Positions 33,321 through 43,527 of a stretch of 64,000 nt of DNA are shown in pieces. The notes below the pieces were generated by a model. The model worked only from the letters and a program-made list of their open reading frames with translations, ran no database searches and was not told where the DNA came from. Position 1 is the stretch's first letter. Each line of letters begins with the position of its first letter. A program made the position numbers and the translations under genes. This DNA is from Eledone cirrhosa (lineage: Eukaryota > Mollusca > Cephalopoda > Octopoda > Eledonidae), in contig OZ024743.1 of the NCBI GenBank assembly GCA_964016885.1, positions 194,114,134 through 194,178,133 on the forward strand, given 5' to 3'.

Positions 33321-33347
33321 TAAACATATATATATATATATATATAT
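33040..33347. repeat. TA/TATG microsatellite block
   Basis: Over 300 bp of TA with regularly spaced TATG and TATC interruptions. Confidence 0.95.
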
Positions 33348-33995
33348 GTATGTCAGATGTGTGGTTAGTAAGTTGTTTTTTCACCATATTATTTCGGGTT
33401 CAGTACCACATAACTTGTGTATCTTCTTATGGCTTCATGTTGACCTATGCCTCCCTCATTTTGGTTGGTTTCCAAATAAGAACATGGTCCATTTGTGAAG
33501 ACATATAGGAAGAAGAAAACTAAATAATTGAGCCCGTTACTATAGTCATATGAATTGCATGTGAGAGGTGATGTTCTCTCTATTTCACTTACTGCTTCCG
33601 TCTCTCTCGCTTTCCCCATCTCTCACTATTATATGCAAACGAGAGCCCCGCTGTCCCGGCAGACAGAATAGAGAAAGCGTTTCCCCAGTGGATTGTGAGG
33701 GACACACATTGGAAGAGCCATTCCAGCACGCGAGGCTCACATCTGGGGGTAGCCGACTCCGTGCCAGTGAATTCTGTGTACTGGGTGTAATTATTGCGTC
33801 GCAGTGCACAGGGCATGGAATAGAAACGAACGATTTCGTTTGGTCCGGGCTAAATTGTTTACACTCGCACATAATCTCGAACTTACCACTAATAACTAAA
33901 TATGTACGCCCTGATTCACTGACTGGCGCTTCGGAAGTGCAAGCTAGTAGGAAAGTTCAACGTACTAGCAGAAAGTTCAACGTACTAGTTCGAAA
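33348..33995. other. Unassigned, GC-richer patch
   Basis: Positions 33640-33890 are less AT-rich (CCCCGCTGTCCCGGCAGACA and later). The overlapping frames on both strands (152 plus-strand, 95 minus-strand codons) have no motif I recognise. It could be an old repeat or a decayed exon; I cannot decide. Confidence 0.4.
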
Positions 33996-34064
33996 GACTT
34001 ATATATATATATATATATATATATGATATTAAATAAATGGAAACTATATTTATAAAACCATATT

Positions 34065-34130
34065 TATTTCGTTATATATATTTCAGGGATATCATATTAA
34101 CAATATGTTATGCCATCTTCAGACAAAATA
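34065..34130 (-). ncRNA. Hammerhead ribozyme-like motif
   Basis: Minus strand: stem I UAUUUUGU, core CUGAAGA, long stem II (about 11 pairs with three mismatches, loop GUU), GAAA, stem III UAUAUA, UA, stem I ACGAAAUA. Stem I has 8 pairs including one U-G. The copy at 34446-34510 keeps the fold, with the G-C pair replaced by A-U. Confidence 0.7.
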
Positions 34131-34365
34131 CAATATAAACAGTCTTATAAATAAATAGATACGACATACCTTTCAATCACCTTGCATTTGGGAGGTTGAT
34201 TATATATATGATAATAATAATAATAAAAAGGACAATTTGTTATGTCTCCATTGCGTTTATTGAATAGTGACGCGTGTTTCGCTATTTTGACCAGCTCAAG
34301 TTTCGATCTGCATCGATCTAGCCGGTCTCTGGAATCAAAAGCTAGTCGGACTTCTGCTGTGGTAA

Positions 34366-34404
<39 letters not shown>

Positions 34405-34445
34405 GATATATTAACAAATGGAAACTATATTTATAAAACCATATT

Positions 34446-34510
34446 TATTTCATTATACATATTTCAAGGACACCAAGTTAAATTATGGTATGCTTTCATC
34501 AGGTAAAATA
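34446..34510 (-). ncRNA. Hammerhead ribozyme-like motif
   Basis: Minus strand: stem I UAUUUUAC, core CUGAUGA, imperfect long stem II (AAGCAUACCA with UGGUGUCCUU), GAAA, stem III UAUGUA, UA, stem I AUGAAAUA. Seven of eight stem I positions pair. Stem III can form two pairs. Confidence 0.7.
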
Positions 34511-34550
34511 TAATATAGATCTGTTTTATAAATAAATATTGACATACTCT

Positions 34551-34615
34551 TAAAGAATGCGACCATTTCTGTTGGAAGCTCCGGGAGCTTCCAACAGAAA
34601 TGGTCGCATTCTTTA
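34551..34615. repeat. Perfect 65-bp palindrome
   Basis: Two 32-base arms (TAAAGAATGCGACCATTTCT onward and its exact complement) are separated by a single G at 34583. It follows directly on the hammerhead-bearing repeat. Such a perfect hairpin can be a snap-back product of reverse transcription, a very young duplication or an assembly artefact. Confidence 0.95.
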
Positions 34616-34665
34616 TCAGTTATAAAAATATTTGCTTGTTGTATCCCAACAATTTAAATAGAACT

Positions 34666-34797
<132 letters not shown>

Positions 34798-34803
34798 ATT
34801 ATA

Positions 34804-34996
34804 AGTGGTTACACAACAGTTAGTTCACCATACCAAGAACAATTGTTTCACCTTAGCGGATCCTCAGCTCATAATGGTCATGGTAATACGGAACAGGAAG
34901 GACAACCGTACGAATGCGCATGCGCAGAAATGATCACTTCACACAGGCAATACTAAATTGCGTGCGAGAGGTGTAAGGGAGATAACTACGAAAGTC
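34804..34996 (-). repeat. Left inverted arm
   Basis: Reverse complement of 35339-35531 with few differences, e.g. ATGCGCATGCGCAGAAATGA here against TTTCTGCGCATGCGCG there. Confidence 0.85.
34834..34871 (-). ncRNA. Hammerhead ribozyme-like motif
   Basis: Minus strand: stem I UGAG, core CUGAGGA, stem II CC-GCUAA-GG, GAAA, stem III CAAUUG, UU, stem I CUUG. Compared with the inverted partner at 35464, stem I is kept by wobble pairs (U-G and G-U in place of C-G and G-C). Confidence 0.6.
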
Positions 34997-35009
34997 AAGA
35001 AGTCAAACT

Positions 35010-35320
35010 GTGTGAACTTCGCTTTATTGGGATTTGAAGGAGTTAAACCACTTAGTTACGGAGTCGCTGTTCGCCCACTGGGACAGGTTGGACTTGGTCC
35101 TAATGGTCTTAACTATGTTTCTATGTATGGCCTTACTGACTAGTCCCATATCTGTGCGTGCCGGGTTTAGTAGTCTACATGTGGGGTTAGAAGTAAAGTC
35201 TACCTTGCGATCTTTCAGGGTGAGGAACGCCTCCCGCTTAGCTAGAGATTGTAGCTTCTTATCTACCTTAGGGGCGGCGGCAAGCTCCGGATTGAATTAC
35301 AACAACATCCTAATTTTCTT
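35010..35320 (-). pseudogene. Reverse transcriptase N-terminal fragment
   Basis: The minus strand encodes LAAAPKVDKKLQSLAKREAF, LTLKDRKVDFTSNPTCRLLN, PARTDMGLVSKAIHRN and WANSDSVTKWFNSF. The LKDxK and CRLxNPxxxxxGxxSK steps are recalled from the fingers region of retroelement reverse transcriptases that also carry the FKxRYxxH endonuclease type seen at 5.6 kb. The catalytic YxDD part is absent. I think it belongs to a Penelope-like clade, but a search would be needed to be sure. Confidence 0.55.
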
Positions 35321-35338
35321 ATAAACTAGAAACTTTCG

Positions 35339-35531
35339 GACTTTCGTAGTTATCTCCCTTACACGTCTCGCACGCAATTTAGTATTGCCTCTGTGAAGTG
35401 GTCGTTTCTGCGCATGCGCGTTCGTACGGTTGTCCTTCCTGTTCCGTATAACCATGTCCATTACGAGCTGAGGATCCGCTAAGGTGAAACAATTGTTCTC
35501 GGTATGGTGAACTAACTGTTGTGTAACCACT
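35339..35531 (+). repeat. Right inverted arm
   Basis: Pairs with 34804-34996; the outer end reads AACTGTTGTGTAACCACT. Confidence 0.85.
35464..35501 (+). ncRNA. Hammerhead ribozyme-like motif
   Basis: Plus strand: stem I CGAG, core CUGAGGA, stem II CC-GCUAA-GG (2 pairs inside a U-U mismatch), GAAA, stem III CAAUUG (palindromic), UU, stem I CUCG (4 Watson-Crick pairs). The core is canonical. Stem II is shorter than usual. Confidence 0.65.
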
Positions 35532-35597
35532 CCTACCTAACTCGTCCCATGGACTGAGTGCTCTACCACTACGGATATTACCTTCCAGTGGTTCTAC

Positions 35598-35945
<348 letters not shown>

Positions 35946-38552
35946 TCTATATATAAACCAGCTCGGTGAAATCAATAGAAAGCTCTTTACATCCTAGTAA
36001 CTGCTATTGTCATGTAATAGTTCTTCAGGCTGAGTTATAGCTTAAGGGCGTTTTGTTATATATAGGAAATAGGATAAATTCTGAATAATATATGTGATAA
36101 TTATAATAGAGGGAGTAGGTTTGGTGGTGTCATGACTGACTGGGAATGAAAATATATAGGATAGTTTTGTGTTGAGGGTTCTTAATTAGATGGAGGTATC
36201 GCGTGAGTGGTTGGGTGGATGAGTAATTATCAGGATTGAAATATGTTTGTTTTGTAGATGTTCGGATATGAAAAGGTCTGTGGCCAAATAAACAGACGGA
36301 AAGCTAGGCATTGAAGCCTAGATGACTATTGAGGTGTGGACAAAGAAGACACTATGCGACCCATTACAATTTGACAACAGACATCAATAAAAATCATAAA
36401 GCTAAATGCCGTGGGAATGAATATTCTCTTCCATTAATATAATTTCATTAAGGGTATATGGAGTGTTTGTTTTTATTTTTTATTTTCAATTATATATTGT
36501 GTTTCTGTTTGTTTGGTTGGGTGTGTGTGCGTGTGTTTGTTTGCTTGTTTGTGTGTGTCCCAGCATAAATATCAGCAACCTATACGATCGTTACCTCAAT
36601 TATATATATCCAGAGCAGGCTTTCTGGCGTGTAGATCTCCAGGAGTATTATGTGGATAATGGTGTATGTATGTGTGTGGTATTCTTTTGATGCAAGTAGT
36701 TTTCTATGTATTAGTGGGAGTAAGTATATGGAACTGAGATGCTTTAGGAAGGTGCGTGTATATGAGTGGATGAATATGTCTACTCCTATTCATCATTTGT
36801 TCTATGATAGCTGCCATTGACTATCTGATATTGTCTTCTTTTGAAAGATGTTTTAGTTAGGCAGCTAATGTGTTTTCTATGTGTAACTCAGTGAATACAC
36901 GATATTTCATTAATGAAGCCTGTGTAGCGCTAGGATAAGTTACTTTACTAAGAAAACCTGTAAGTAAATATCAGTTACAAAAACGATCGTAACTAAAACG
37001 TATGTGGAGTTCTTAAACTATTTAGTTTTACTCTGTAAAGGATTCTGCAATTAATATAATCAAAATAAAAAGAAATATGCTTTTTCAGAATGTAGGATTT
37101 AGTTTGAAACATTATAGAATCCATTTCTCGAATGGATAACATTAAAACAATTAATGAAGAACTAGTTTTTGAAACATTTCAATTATTGAAATAACCTATA
37201 GGATATAAAAATGCTATTATTATACTTTTTCTTTCAGATTTGTCTCCGCTAAAATGTTTATATTTCTGCAAGAAAACAAATTTAGATTTAATTATTTGAT
37301 AAATTATAGAAATAAAATAATTTCTAAAGCCTTAAATATTTATAATTCAGAATAATTTTGTCTGCATTGAAAACTGGAAGACTTAAGTAAATACGATTCC
37401 AATGTAATAATCACAAATGGTGAAACGTAATCCGAAACTGATGCAGAAGAAATATCCCTAGCGACTTTCACTAACGTCCATTATTACTATAATACGAAAT
37501 TCAAAACCAAATTTATCCGACGAAAGCTATAATACTATCTTCTCTAATGAATCTCTATACATGTCCTCACTGGAACTGACATAGAAACAAACAACTTTTT
37601 TTTATTACTTACATATAAACCTTGACATTTTTATGGATGCAAACACGGTAGCTATAATATTCATAATATCAATGAAAATAATAAAAAAAATATGGATATT
37701 ATTCTCACTGCTTGTTTTTTCAGCTTATGTACATTAACATCTTAGATTATTAATATAAAAATACAAAAGGAGAAATATTAGACCATTCATATGGAAAGCA
37801 AATTAATATTTGTAAAGTATTTGTGTTCAATGTTTTCTGAGAGTCATAAGTGGATTGTGTTGCAATCTATATATATTTCGTTTGCTTAGCCCGCAGGTTT
37901 ACTAGGGTGGGTAAATATACTTAATCTGAAGTTCTGAAGAACGCTATAAAAAAGACCAAAAGCTAAGCTTACAATTTCATCGCTTCTTTTAACACACAAT
38001 CACACATGGGGTTCTTGCGCTTTCGTACCCTCTACCACCACGCATATATACACATATTCACAAATACAGGCACCACCCACACGCACACACACACTCAAAC
38101 ACGTAAACGCACACATATAAACGCACACATATACACGCACACATACACACACGTACACACACACGCACACGCAAACAAATATGTGCGTGTATGTAATGCG
38201 AATCAGCATTTACCTCAGTCAGTCATGGTTATCATGACTGAAGCGATAATATTGTTGATGTAATTATTAATTATATTTTGAAATTTAATGTTTTCTTAGA
38301 TGTCTAAATTTATGACAAATCCGATATCTCTTCTATGATAGTAAATCAGAAGCGAGAATCATTCTTTATTACTTTCCCCATTATTATGCGTTATTACTAA
38401 TTGTACACTTAGATTACAACACTTCCTAGTACTACTTGTTTTAACATTTTTGTTGTCACTACTGGTGATAGTAGTTTGATAGTTGATTCAAAAATCAAAT
38501 TTAAATTCCTTCCTCTAAATCACATACACACTCATATATGTGTGTATGTGTG
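35946..38552. other. Unassigned, no gene seen
   Basis: 2.6 kb of mostly AT-rich sequence: G/T-rich near 36500-36560, CA-rich at 38080-38180. No coding frame, SINE or ribozyme core was found. It is the longest stretch here without recognised repeats besides 56.75-59.2 kb. Confidence 0.45.
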
Positions 38553-38883
<331 letters not shown>

Positions 38884-39103
38884 ATATTTGGGGAGGGTCA
38901 TTTTTGCGTAATATTGCCAGAATTAATAACAGAACACACTCACTGTTTGGTTGGTTTTCGCTTCTCGCTGTCTTTTATATATATATATCTGCGATCTAAC
39001 TTACTCGGTCCTCAATGTTGCCATTGACTGACCGGCGGTCAAAAATAATACAGATACAATATAGACACAAACACATATATATAGTTTACATAATTTACAT
39101 AAA

Positions 39104-39137
39104 TCTTTCGTTGCACATCTGCAACATCGTCAGTGGT
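39104..39137 (-). ncRNA. Hammerhead-like core in the 3' region
   Basis: Minus strand: CUGACGA, stem II GUUGC-AGAUGU-GCAAC, GAAA. The core and stem II are canonical. Stems I and III cannot be closed convincingly in the adjacent bases; AACAC upstream could pair with GUGUU ~35 nt downstream. Identical in unit 2 at 43230-43263. Confidence 0.55.
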
Positions 39138-39401
39138 GTTATATTCATTGTTCCTCCTGTTGTGTTGTATGTCTACGCCATTTTTTTTGTTCAGTCTGTC
39201 TATATATTTATTTATTTATTTGCTTGTTTGTTTATTTTATTTTATTTTGTCTTCTTTGCGCATGCGTTTGCGTGTGTGTATAGTGTTATGTGTGATGTGT
39301 GACTAGTGTGTATAGTGTTGTGTCTGCTGGGTGACTAGTGTGTGTTTATGTGCTTGTGTATGTATTTATTTATCTTATTTTATTTAATTTTATTTACTTA
39401 T

Positions 39402-40140
39402 TTATACTTCTCTTAGGTCAGTGTTGTTTGTTTGGGTGTTGTTGTTGTTCCACTCATTCTTTCTGTTTAGCTTTGGTCTTCTAATTTCTATTTCACTGGC
39501 CTCTCTGATTTGCCTATCTGCTGGGTCATTCCTATGTTTAGATATTATTCTAATTTCTATGTTGTCTATGTTACCGTCATGTTGTTGTCTAGCATGTTCG
39601 TATAGTACTGACCCGTTTTTTCGTCCTTTTAGTTCCCCCCAGTGTTGGTCTATCCTTTCACCTATGCTACGAGCTGTCTCACCTATGTATGTTGTTGTCA
39701 TGTTTCTGCAAGTACCCTCTGTACATCTTATGCTATAGACTACGTTTCTAGTTTTACAGTTTATCCGGGGGTTCACCTTACATATGATACATTTCCTATT
39801 GGTACAGTGGGTTTTCTTAAAAGGGTAGGTTTTGCTGATCAGGGATTTTATGGTGGTTCCTGGCTTTTCTACCACCTTTATTTTTAAGTGGGTCTTTCTC
39901 AGGGCCTTTCTACACTAGTTAGCTAATTTCCCTCCAGGGGTGGCGTCCACAAACATGACACTCTGATATCTCTGGTTGTCGTACCATGATGTGGCCTTCC
40001 CTATCTTATGTCTAGCCCTATCTAAGCTATTCCATGATTTGCTCCTGTATAGTGGGCAAATTCCTTTCATGTCCAGTTCTATGAGGGTCTTATACTTTTC
40101 CATGGCTCCTTCGTATACTCTGACTCTGTCTCTTTGACAG
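39402..40140 (-). pseudogene. GIY-YIG endonuclease part of unit 1, disconnected
   Basis: After the frameshift near 40133 the original protein continues in another frame (RDRVRVYEGAMEKYKTLIEL) to a TAG at about 39925, which replaces a CAG found in unit 2. It resumes to the natural stop at 39402. The part after the stop retains the Cys cluster (CTNRKCIIC), VYSIRC and TYIGETARSIGERI. In this copy the endonuclease would not be fused to RT, so the copy is probably unable to move by itself. Confidence 0.85.
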
Positions 40141-43027
40141 AGAACTGCATGCGGTTGATGAAGTGTTGGATGTGTCCTTCCATTTCTGTTGGGTCGCACA
40201 TGCTGGACACATTCTTCATCACTCGTACCAAATCTGCGATCAGAATATTAAACTTAGCACTACTGGACATTGCTGAGTTTTTGAGTATCAGGTATTTGGA
40301 GGCCATGGGTTTAGCATAGTGTGAGTGGAGAATTTGAGCTCTCTCGTCTATAGTGTTAATCCAGAGTTCTGTGTCTAATACAGGTAGTCTATTGTTAGGG
40401 TGTTTGGAAGGGAAGTCTATAGTTACAGTTATACTCTGGTGTATGGAATTAGCTATCTGCTGGATGCTTTCCATCGTGCTACGTTCTAAATCAAACTTGT
40501 TAGTGCTCTCTAGTGGGGGTGTTCTTATAACTATATTGATATCGTCTACATAACGAGAGTACATGATGAGGTCTATGGAGCTTTCATTAAGGAGATCTTT
40601 AAGTCTCCTTTCCCACCATACCATGAAAAGGTTGGCAACATCACCAGCTATGCTGACGCCGATGGCTGCTCCCTCATTTTGGGTGTAGATTTTCTCATTG
40701 AACTTAAATATGTGGCCCTTTAGGGTAGTTTTGATACTAGCCCCTATTGCATGTGCGACCATTTTTCTTACCTGATCAGTGTTTTGGGGGGTCCGTATAG
40801 CTTTGGTCCACCCAATCCACCTTCCTATGGGAGTCTTTTTAGCCATTGAGGTTATGGTGGGGGGTCTACCTCTTATAGGTCTACTAGGGCAGAAACATCT
40901 AAGGTCATGGCTGTCTAGGTAGTCAGTGTCGTAGGTAAGTCTAAGTAGGAGGCCCAGTTCGTCTGTGTCGACGTCGCAGAACTCCACCTCACTCTCAATG
41001 ATCATCTCCACACATCTTTTCACAGCAAAATCAATGTTAATGGATGGGTACAGTGACACCACATCCATGCTGCCTATTATGCAGTTGGATAGGCTCCTGT
41101 TTTTGTTGCACTCACTGATTCTGCTGAGGAGGTCCTCTGTACTTTCACATACATCTGGGGACATCTTGATTATGGGGCGTATAACCATTGAGAGGAAGTA
41201 GGAGATCCTGTAGTTGCTAGCTATATTAGCTCCGCATACGGGTCTTGCTGGTGGTCCTGTTGTCGGGTCGTCGACTGTCTTGTGGTCTTTGCGGAGCCCA
41301 TACAAGGGTGGTATGCCATTGTTAGACGCCTGGAAGTTGTTGGCAGTGCGTCTGCTTGGCTTTAGGATGTCAGTCCACATCATCATGTGAGCGTTGAGGA
41401 TTTTTTCTCTCCCATCGTGTGTTAGTTGTGCAACTTCGCTCGTGTTGGTGATGTGGAGTTGCATTGCCTCGATGTAGTTCGGCATGCTATCTATTGACAT
41501 CCTACCAGACTTATCTGTGGGTAGACACACTACCTCACCATCCCTTGTGCGCTGCTTGAGGCTAACCAAGCCTTCTACAGGTTTTATCCCAAGTTGTTGG
41601 GCCTCTGGTCTGCTCTGTCTCATAGTGTACCTGTCTACTACTTGTCTAATCTTATTTCTAGCTATGGTGAACTGTGCCTCCGTCTCGTCATCTATTTGCT
41701 GTGGTATGCAAACTCTTTTATTAAAGGGTAACCTCGTAGGATAGATATTACCCATCTTATATGTTTTGTCAGCTGGGTTGAAAAATAGTTTCTCTAAGGG
41801 GTTGTCGTTATTTCTATCGTCATAGTTGTGTGTGTTGCTATTATTGTTATCATGGTGGTTGTTGTTGTTTCTATCATTAGCATTAATATTATTATTGTTA
41901 TGATTGCTAGATGTATTGTTGTTTACTTCACCGTTATTGTTGTTGTTGTTACTGCTATTTCTACCATTGTGGTTGTTACTATTATTATGTTTCTTGTTTT
42001 TGTTGATGTTGCTACATGTACTATTTCCATTATTACCACTGTGGTTATTGTTGTTGTTGTTGTTCGTATTGTTACCGTTATTACTACTGTGGTCACTGTT
42101 GCTGTGTCTGTGGTTAACGTTTCTATTATTATTATTATTGTGGTTGTTGTTGTTCTGTCTATCGCTAGTATTATTGCCATTATCACTATTTCTCACTTTC
42201 CTGCCATTGTTATGGTTATGGCTGTTATTTCTATACCCAGAGTTATTGTTTATATTACTACTACCGTTATTATTGTTGTTGTTGTTTACCTTTGCATTCC
42301 AACGTATTTTTGTGAAACACTTTTCCAGCTCCGTTTTGCATTCCATAGGGTTAATCTTTTTGTAGATGGCAAATTTTGGTGGTAACTTTAGGATTTGTTG
42401 TTCTTGTTCACTGATTAAAGTGTTCCCATAGATATTTATTGTGTGGTCATTGGTAAATTCTTCCGGTAGTTTTACATCAGTCATACGGATATTGTCGATG
42501 TTATCTGGGTATTTTTGAGAATATTCGATTTTCCTTTCTTGTAGTTTTTTCTTATTCATCCATTCTAATTTCTTCTTGAAATGCCTACAGCATTCGTTTT
42601 GAGCATATTTCGTTTCGCGTCGGATGACGCTCATGAAGTCATCTCTCTCGTTTGCTGTGATGAGATTTCGGATTTCCTTACCGTTGATGCGTTTTTGTCT
42701 GTAGAGTGCGTTGACTTTTGTGTATGTTGTTCTTTTCATATTAACTGTTATTGTGTGTTTTAGCCGTTCAGCTTGTGTTTTGTTCAATAATAAATTATTT
42801 ACTTGTTTTGATATGTTTGTTGTGTATGTTTTGGAGGAAACACAGTGTTTTAAGAAGCGGATTTGTTCTGTTGTTATTGTAGTTTTTATATAACAGAAAA
42901 CAGTGTCTTTCAATAACCTTTCAGCTTGGCACAAGCTAATGCCATAGCGGCGATGAATTAGTTTTGCGAGGTTTTTTATATGAAATCGTGTGTCGAAACA
43001 GATATTGTTATATTTGGGGAGGGTCAT
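40079..43027 (-). CDS. Penelope-like reverse transcriptase with Asn-rich insert
   Basis: 982 codons. Residues 1-247 are a basic N-terminal region. Residues 248-409 are an Asn-rich tract. RT motifs follow: LPTDKSGRMSID (503-514), YGLRKDHK (576-583), ARPVCGANIASNYRI (594-608), DVVSLYPSI (655-663, catalytic Asp), GAAIGVSIAGDVANLF (786-801) and YVDD (826-829, catalytic Asp pair), then the thumb with PVLDTELWI. These fit Penelope-like, telomerase-related reverse transcriptases. The C-terminal 19 residues are the product of a 7-bp deletion. The start lies in the part duplicated in unit 2, about 200 bp downstream of unit 2's hammerhead core. The RT core itself is uninterrupted. Confidence 0.85.
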   Translation of the reverse strand: MTLPKYNNICFDTRFHIKNLAKLIHRRYGISLCQAERLLKDTVFCYIKTTITTEQIRFLKHCVSSKTYTTNISKQVNNLLLNKTQAERLKHTITVNMKRTTYTKVNALYRQKRINGKEIRNLITANERDDFMSVIRRETKYAQNECCRHFKKKLEWMNKKKLQERKIEYSQKYPDNIDNIRMTDVKLPEEFTNDHTINIYGNTLISEQEQQILKLPPKFAIYKKINPMECKTELEKCFTKIRWNAKVNNNNNNNGSSNINNNSGYRNNSHNHNNGRKVRNSDNGNNTSDRQNNNNHNNNNNRNVNHRHSNSDHSSNNGNNTNNNNNNNHSGNNGNSTCSNINKNKKHNNSNNHNGRNSSNNNNNNGEVNNNTSSNHNNNNINANDRNNNNHHDNNNSNTHNYDDRNNDNPLEKLFFNPADKTYKMGNIYPTRLPFNKRVCIPQQIDDETEAQFTIARNKIRQVVDRYTMRQSRPEAQQLGIKPVEGLVSLKQRTRDGEVVCLPTDKSGRMSIDSMPNYIEAMQLHITNTSEVAQLTHDGREKILNAHMMMWTDILKPSRRTANNFQASNNGIPPLYGLRKDHKTVDDPTTGPPARPVCGANIASNYRISYFLSMVIRPIIKMSPDVCESTEDLLSRISECNKNRSLSNCIIGSMDVVSLYPSINIDFAVKRCVEMIIESEVEFCDVDTDELGLLLRLTYDTDYLDSHDLRCFCPSRPIRGRPPTITSMAKKTPIGRWIGWTKAIRTPQNTDQVRKMVAHAIGASIKTTLKGHIFKFNEKIYTQNEGAAIGVSIAGDVANLFMVWWERRLKDLLNESSIDLIMYSRYVDDINIVIRTPPLESTNKFDLERSTMESIQQIANSIHQSITVTIDFPSKHPNNRLPVLDTELWINTIDERAQILHSHYAKPMASKYLILKNSAMSSSAKFNILIADLVRVMKNVSSMCDPTEMEGHIQHFINRMQFSVKETESEYTKEPWKSIRPS

Positions 43028-43229
43028 ATTTGCGTAATATTGCCAGAATTAATAACAGAACACACTCACTGTTTGGTTGGTTTTCGCTTCTCGCTGTCTT
43101 TTATATATATATATCTGCGATCTAACTTACTCGGTCCTCAATGTTGCCATTGACTGACCGGCGGTCAAAAATAATACAGATACAATATAGACACAAACAC
43201 ATATATATAGTTTACATAATTTACATAAA

Positions 43230-43263
43230 TCTTTCGTTGCACATCTGCAACATCGTCAGTGGT
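43230..43263 (-). ncRNA. Hammerhead-like core in the pseudo-LTR
   Basis: Minus strand: CUGACGA, stem II GUUGC-AGAUGU-GCAAC, GAAA, identical to 39104-39137. Here it lies 205 bp upstream of the RT start of unit 1. Hammerhead motifs are known from pseudo-LTRs of Penelope-like elements. Stem I/III closure is weak by eye. Confidence 0.55.
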
Positions 43264-43527
43264 GTTATATTCATTGTTCCTCCTGTTGTGTTGTATGTCT
43301 ACGCCATTTTTTTTGTTCAGTCTGTCTATATATTTATTTATTTATTTGCTTGTTTGTTTATTTTATTTTATTTTGTCTTCTTTGCGCATGCGTTTGCGTG
43401 TGTGTATAGTGTTATGTGTGATGTGTGACTAGTGTGTATAGTGTTGTGTCTGCTGGGTGACTAGTGTGTGTTTATGTGCTTGTGTATGTATTTATTTATC
43501 TTATTTTATTTAATTTTATTTACTTAT

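Larger units (their letters stand above)
34000..34550 (-). mobile_element. Tandem hammerhead-bearing repeats, retrozyme-like
   Basis: Two similar segments in the same orientation, 34022-34170 and 34400-34545, share GGAAACTATATTTATAAAAC, a hammerhead-like motif and TTTATAAATAAATA. The two ribozyme cores are 380 bp apart. Each copy follows a (TA)n tract. The region between includes a TAA/TA run and a unique-looking stretch to about 34360. Two same-strand type I hammerheads a few hundred bp apart with no protein frame is the arrangement described for retrozymes; a Penelope-like terminal-repeat pair is the alternative. Confidence 0.6.
34804..35531 (-). mobile_element. Foldback retroelement with RT fragment
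   Basis: Inverted arms of about 193 bp (34804-34996 and 35339-35531) enclose 340 bp encoding a reverse-transcriptase fragment on the minus strand. Each arm holds a hammerhead-like motif in opposite orientation. A shorter relative with most of the centre deleted lies at 63397-63583, and both relatives share the same right flank (CCTACCTAACTCGTCCCATG to TTCTACCACTAT). (TA)n adjoins the left arm and lies beyond the right flank. Confidence 0.75.

Noticed and set aside
36000..36050. CUGAAGA on the minus strand with a CUAUU/AAUAG hairpin
   Set aside because: The GAAA element is absent at the expected place, so it is not a hammerhead.
41828..42385. Plus-strand 185-codon Val/Ile-rich frame resembling a multipass membrane protein
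   Set aside because: It is the antisense of the Asn-rich insert of the Penelope-like RT (AAC/AAT codons read backwards as Val/Ile).
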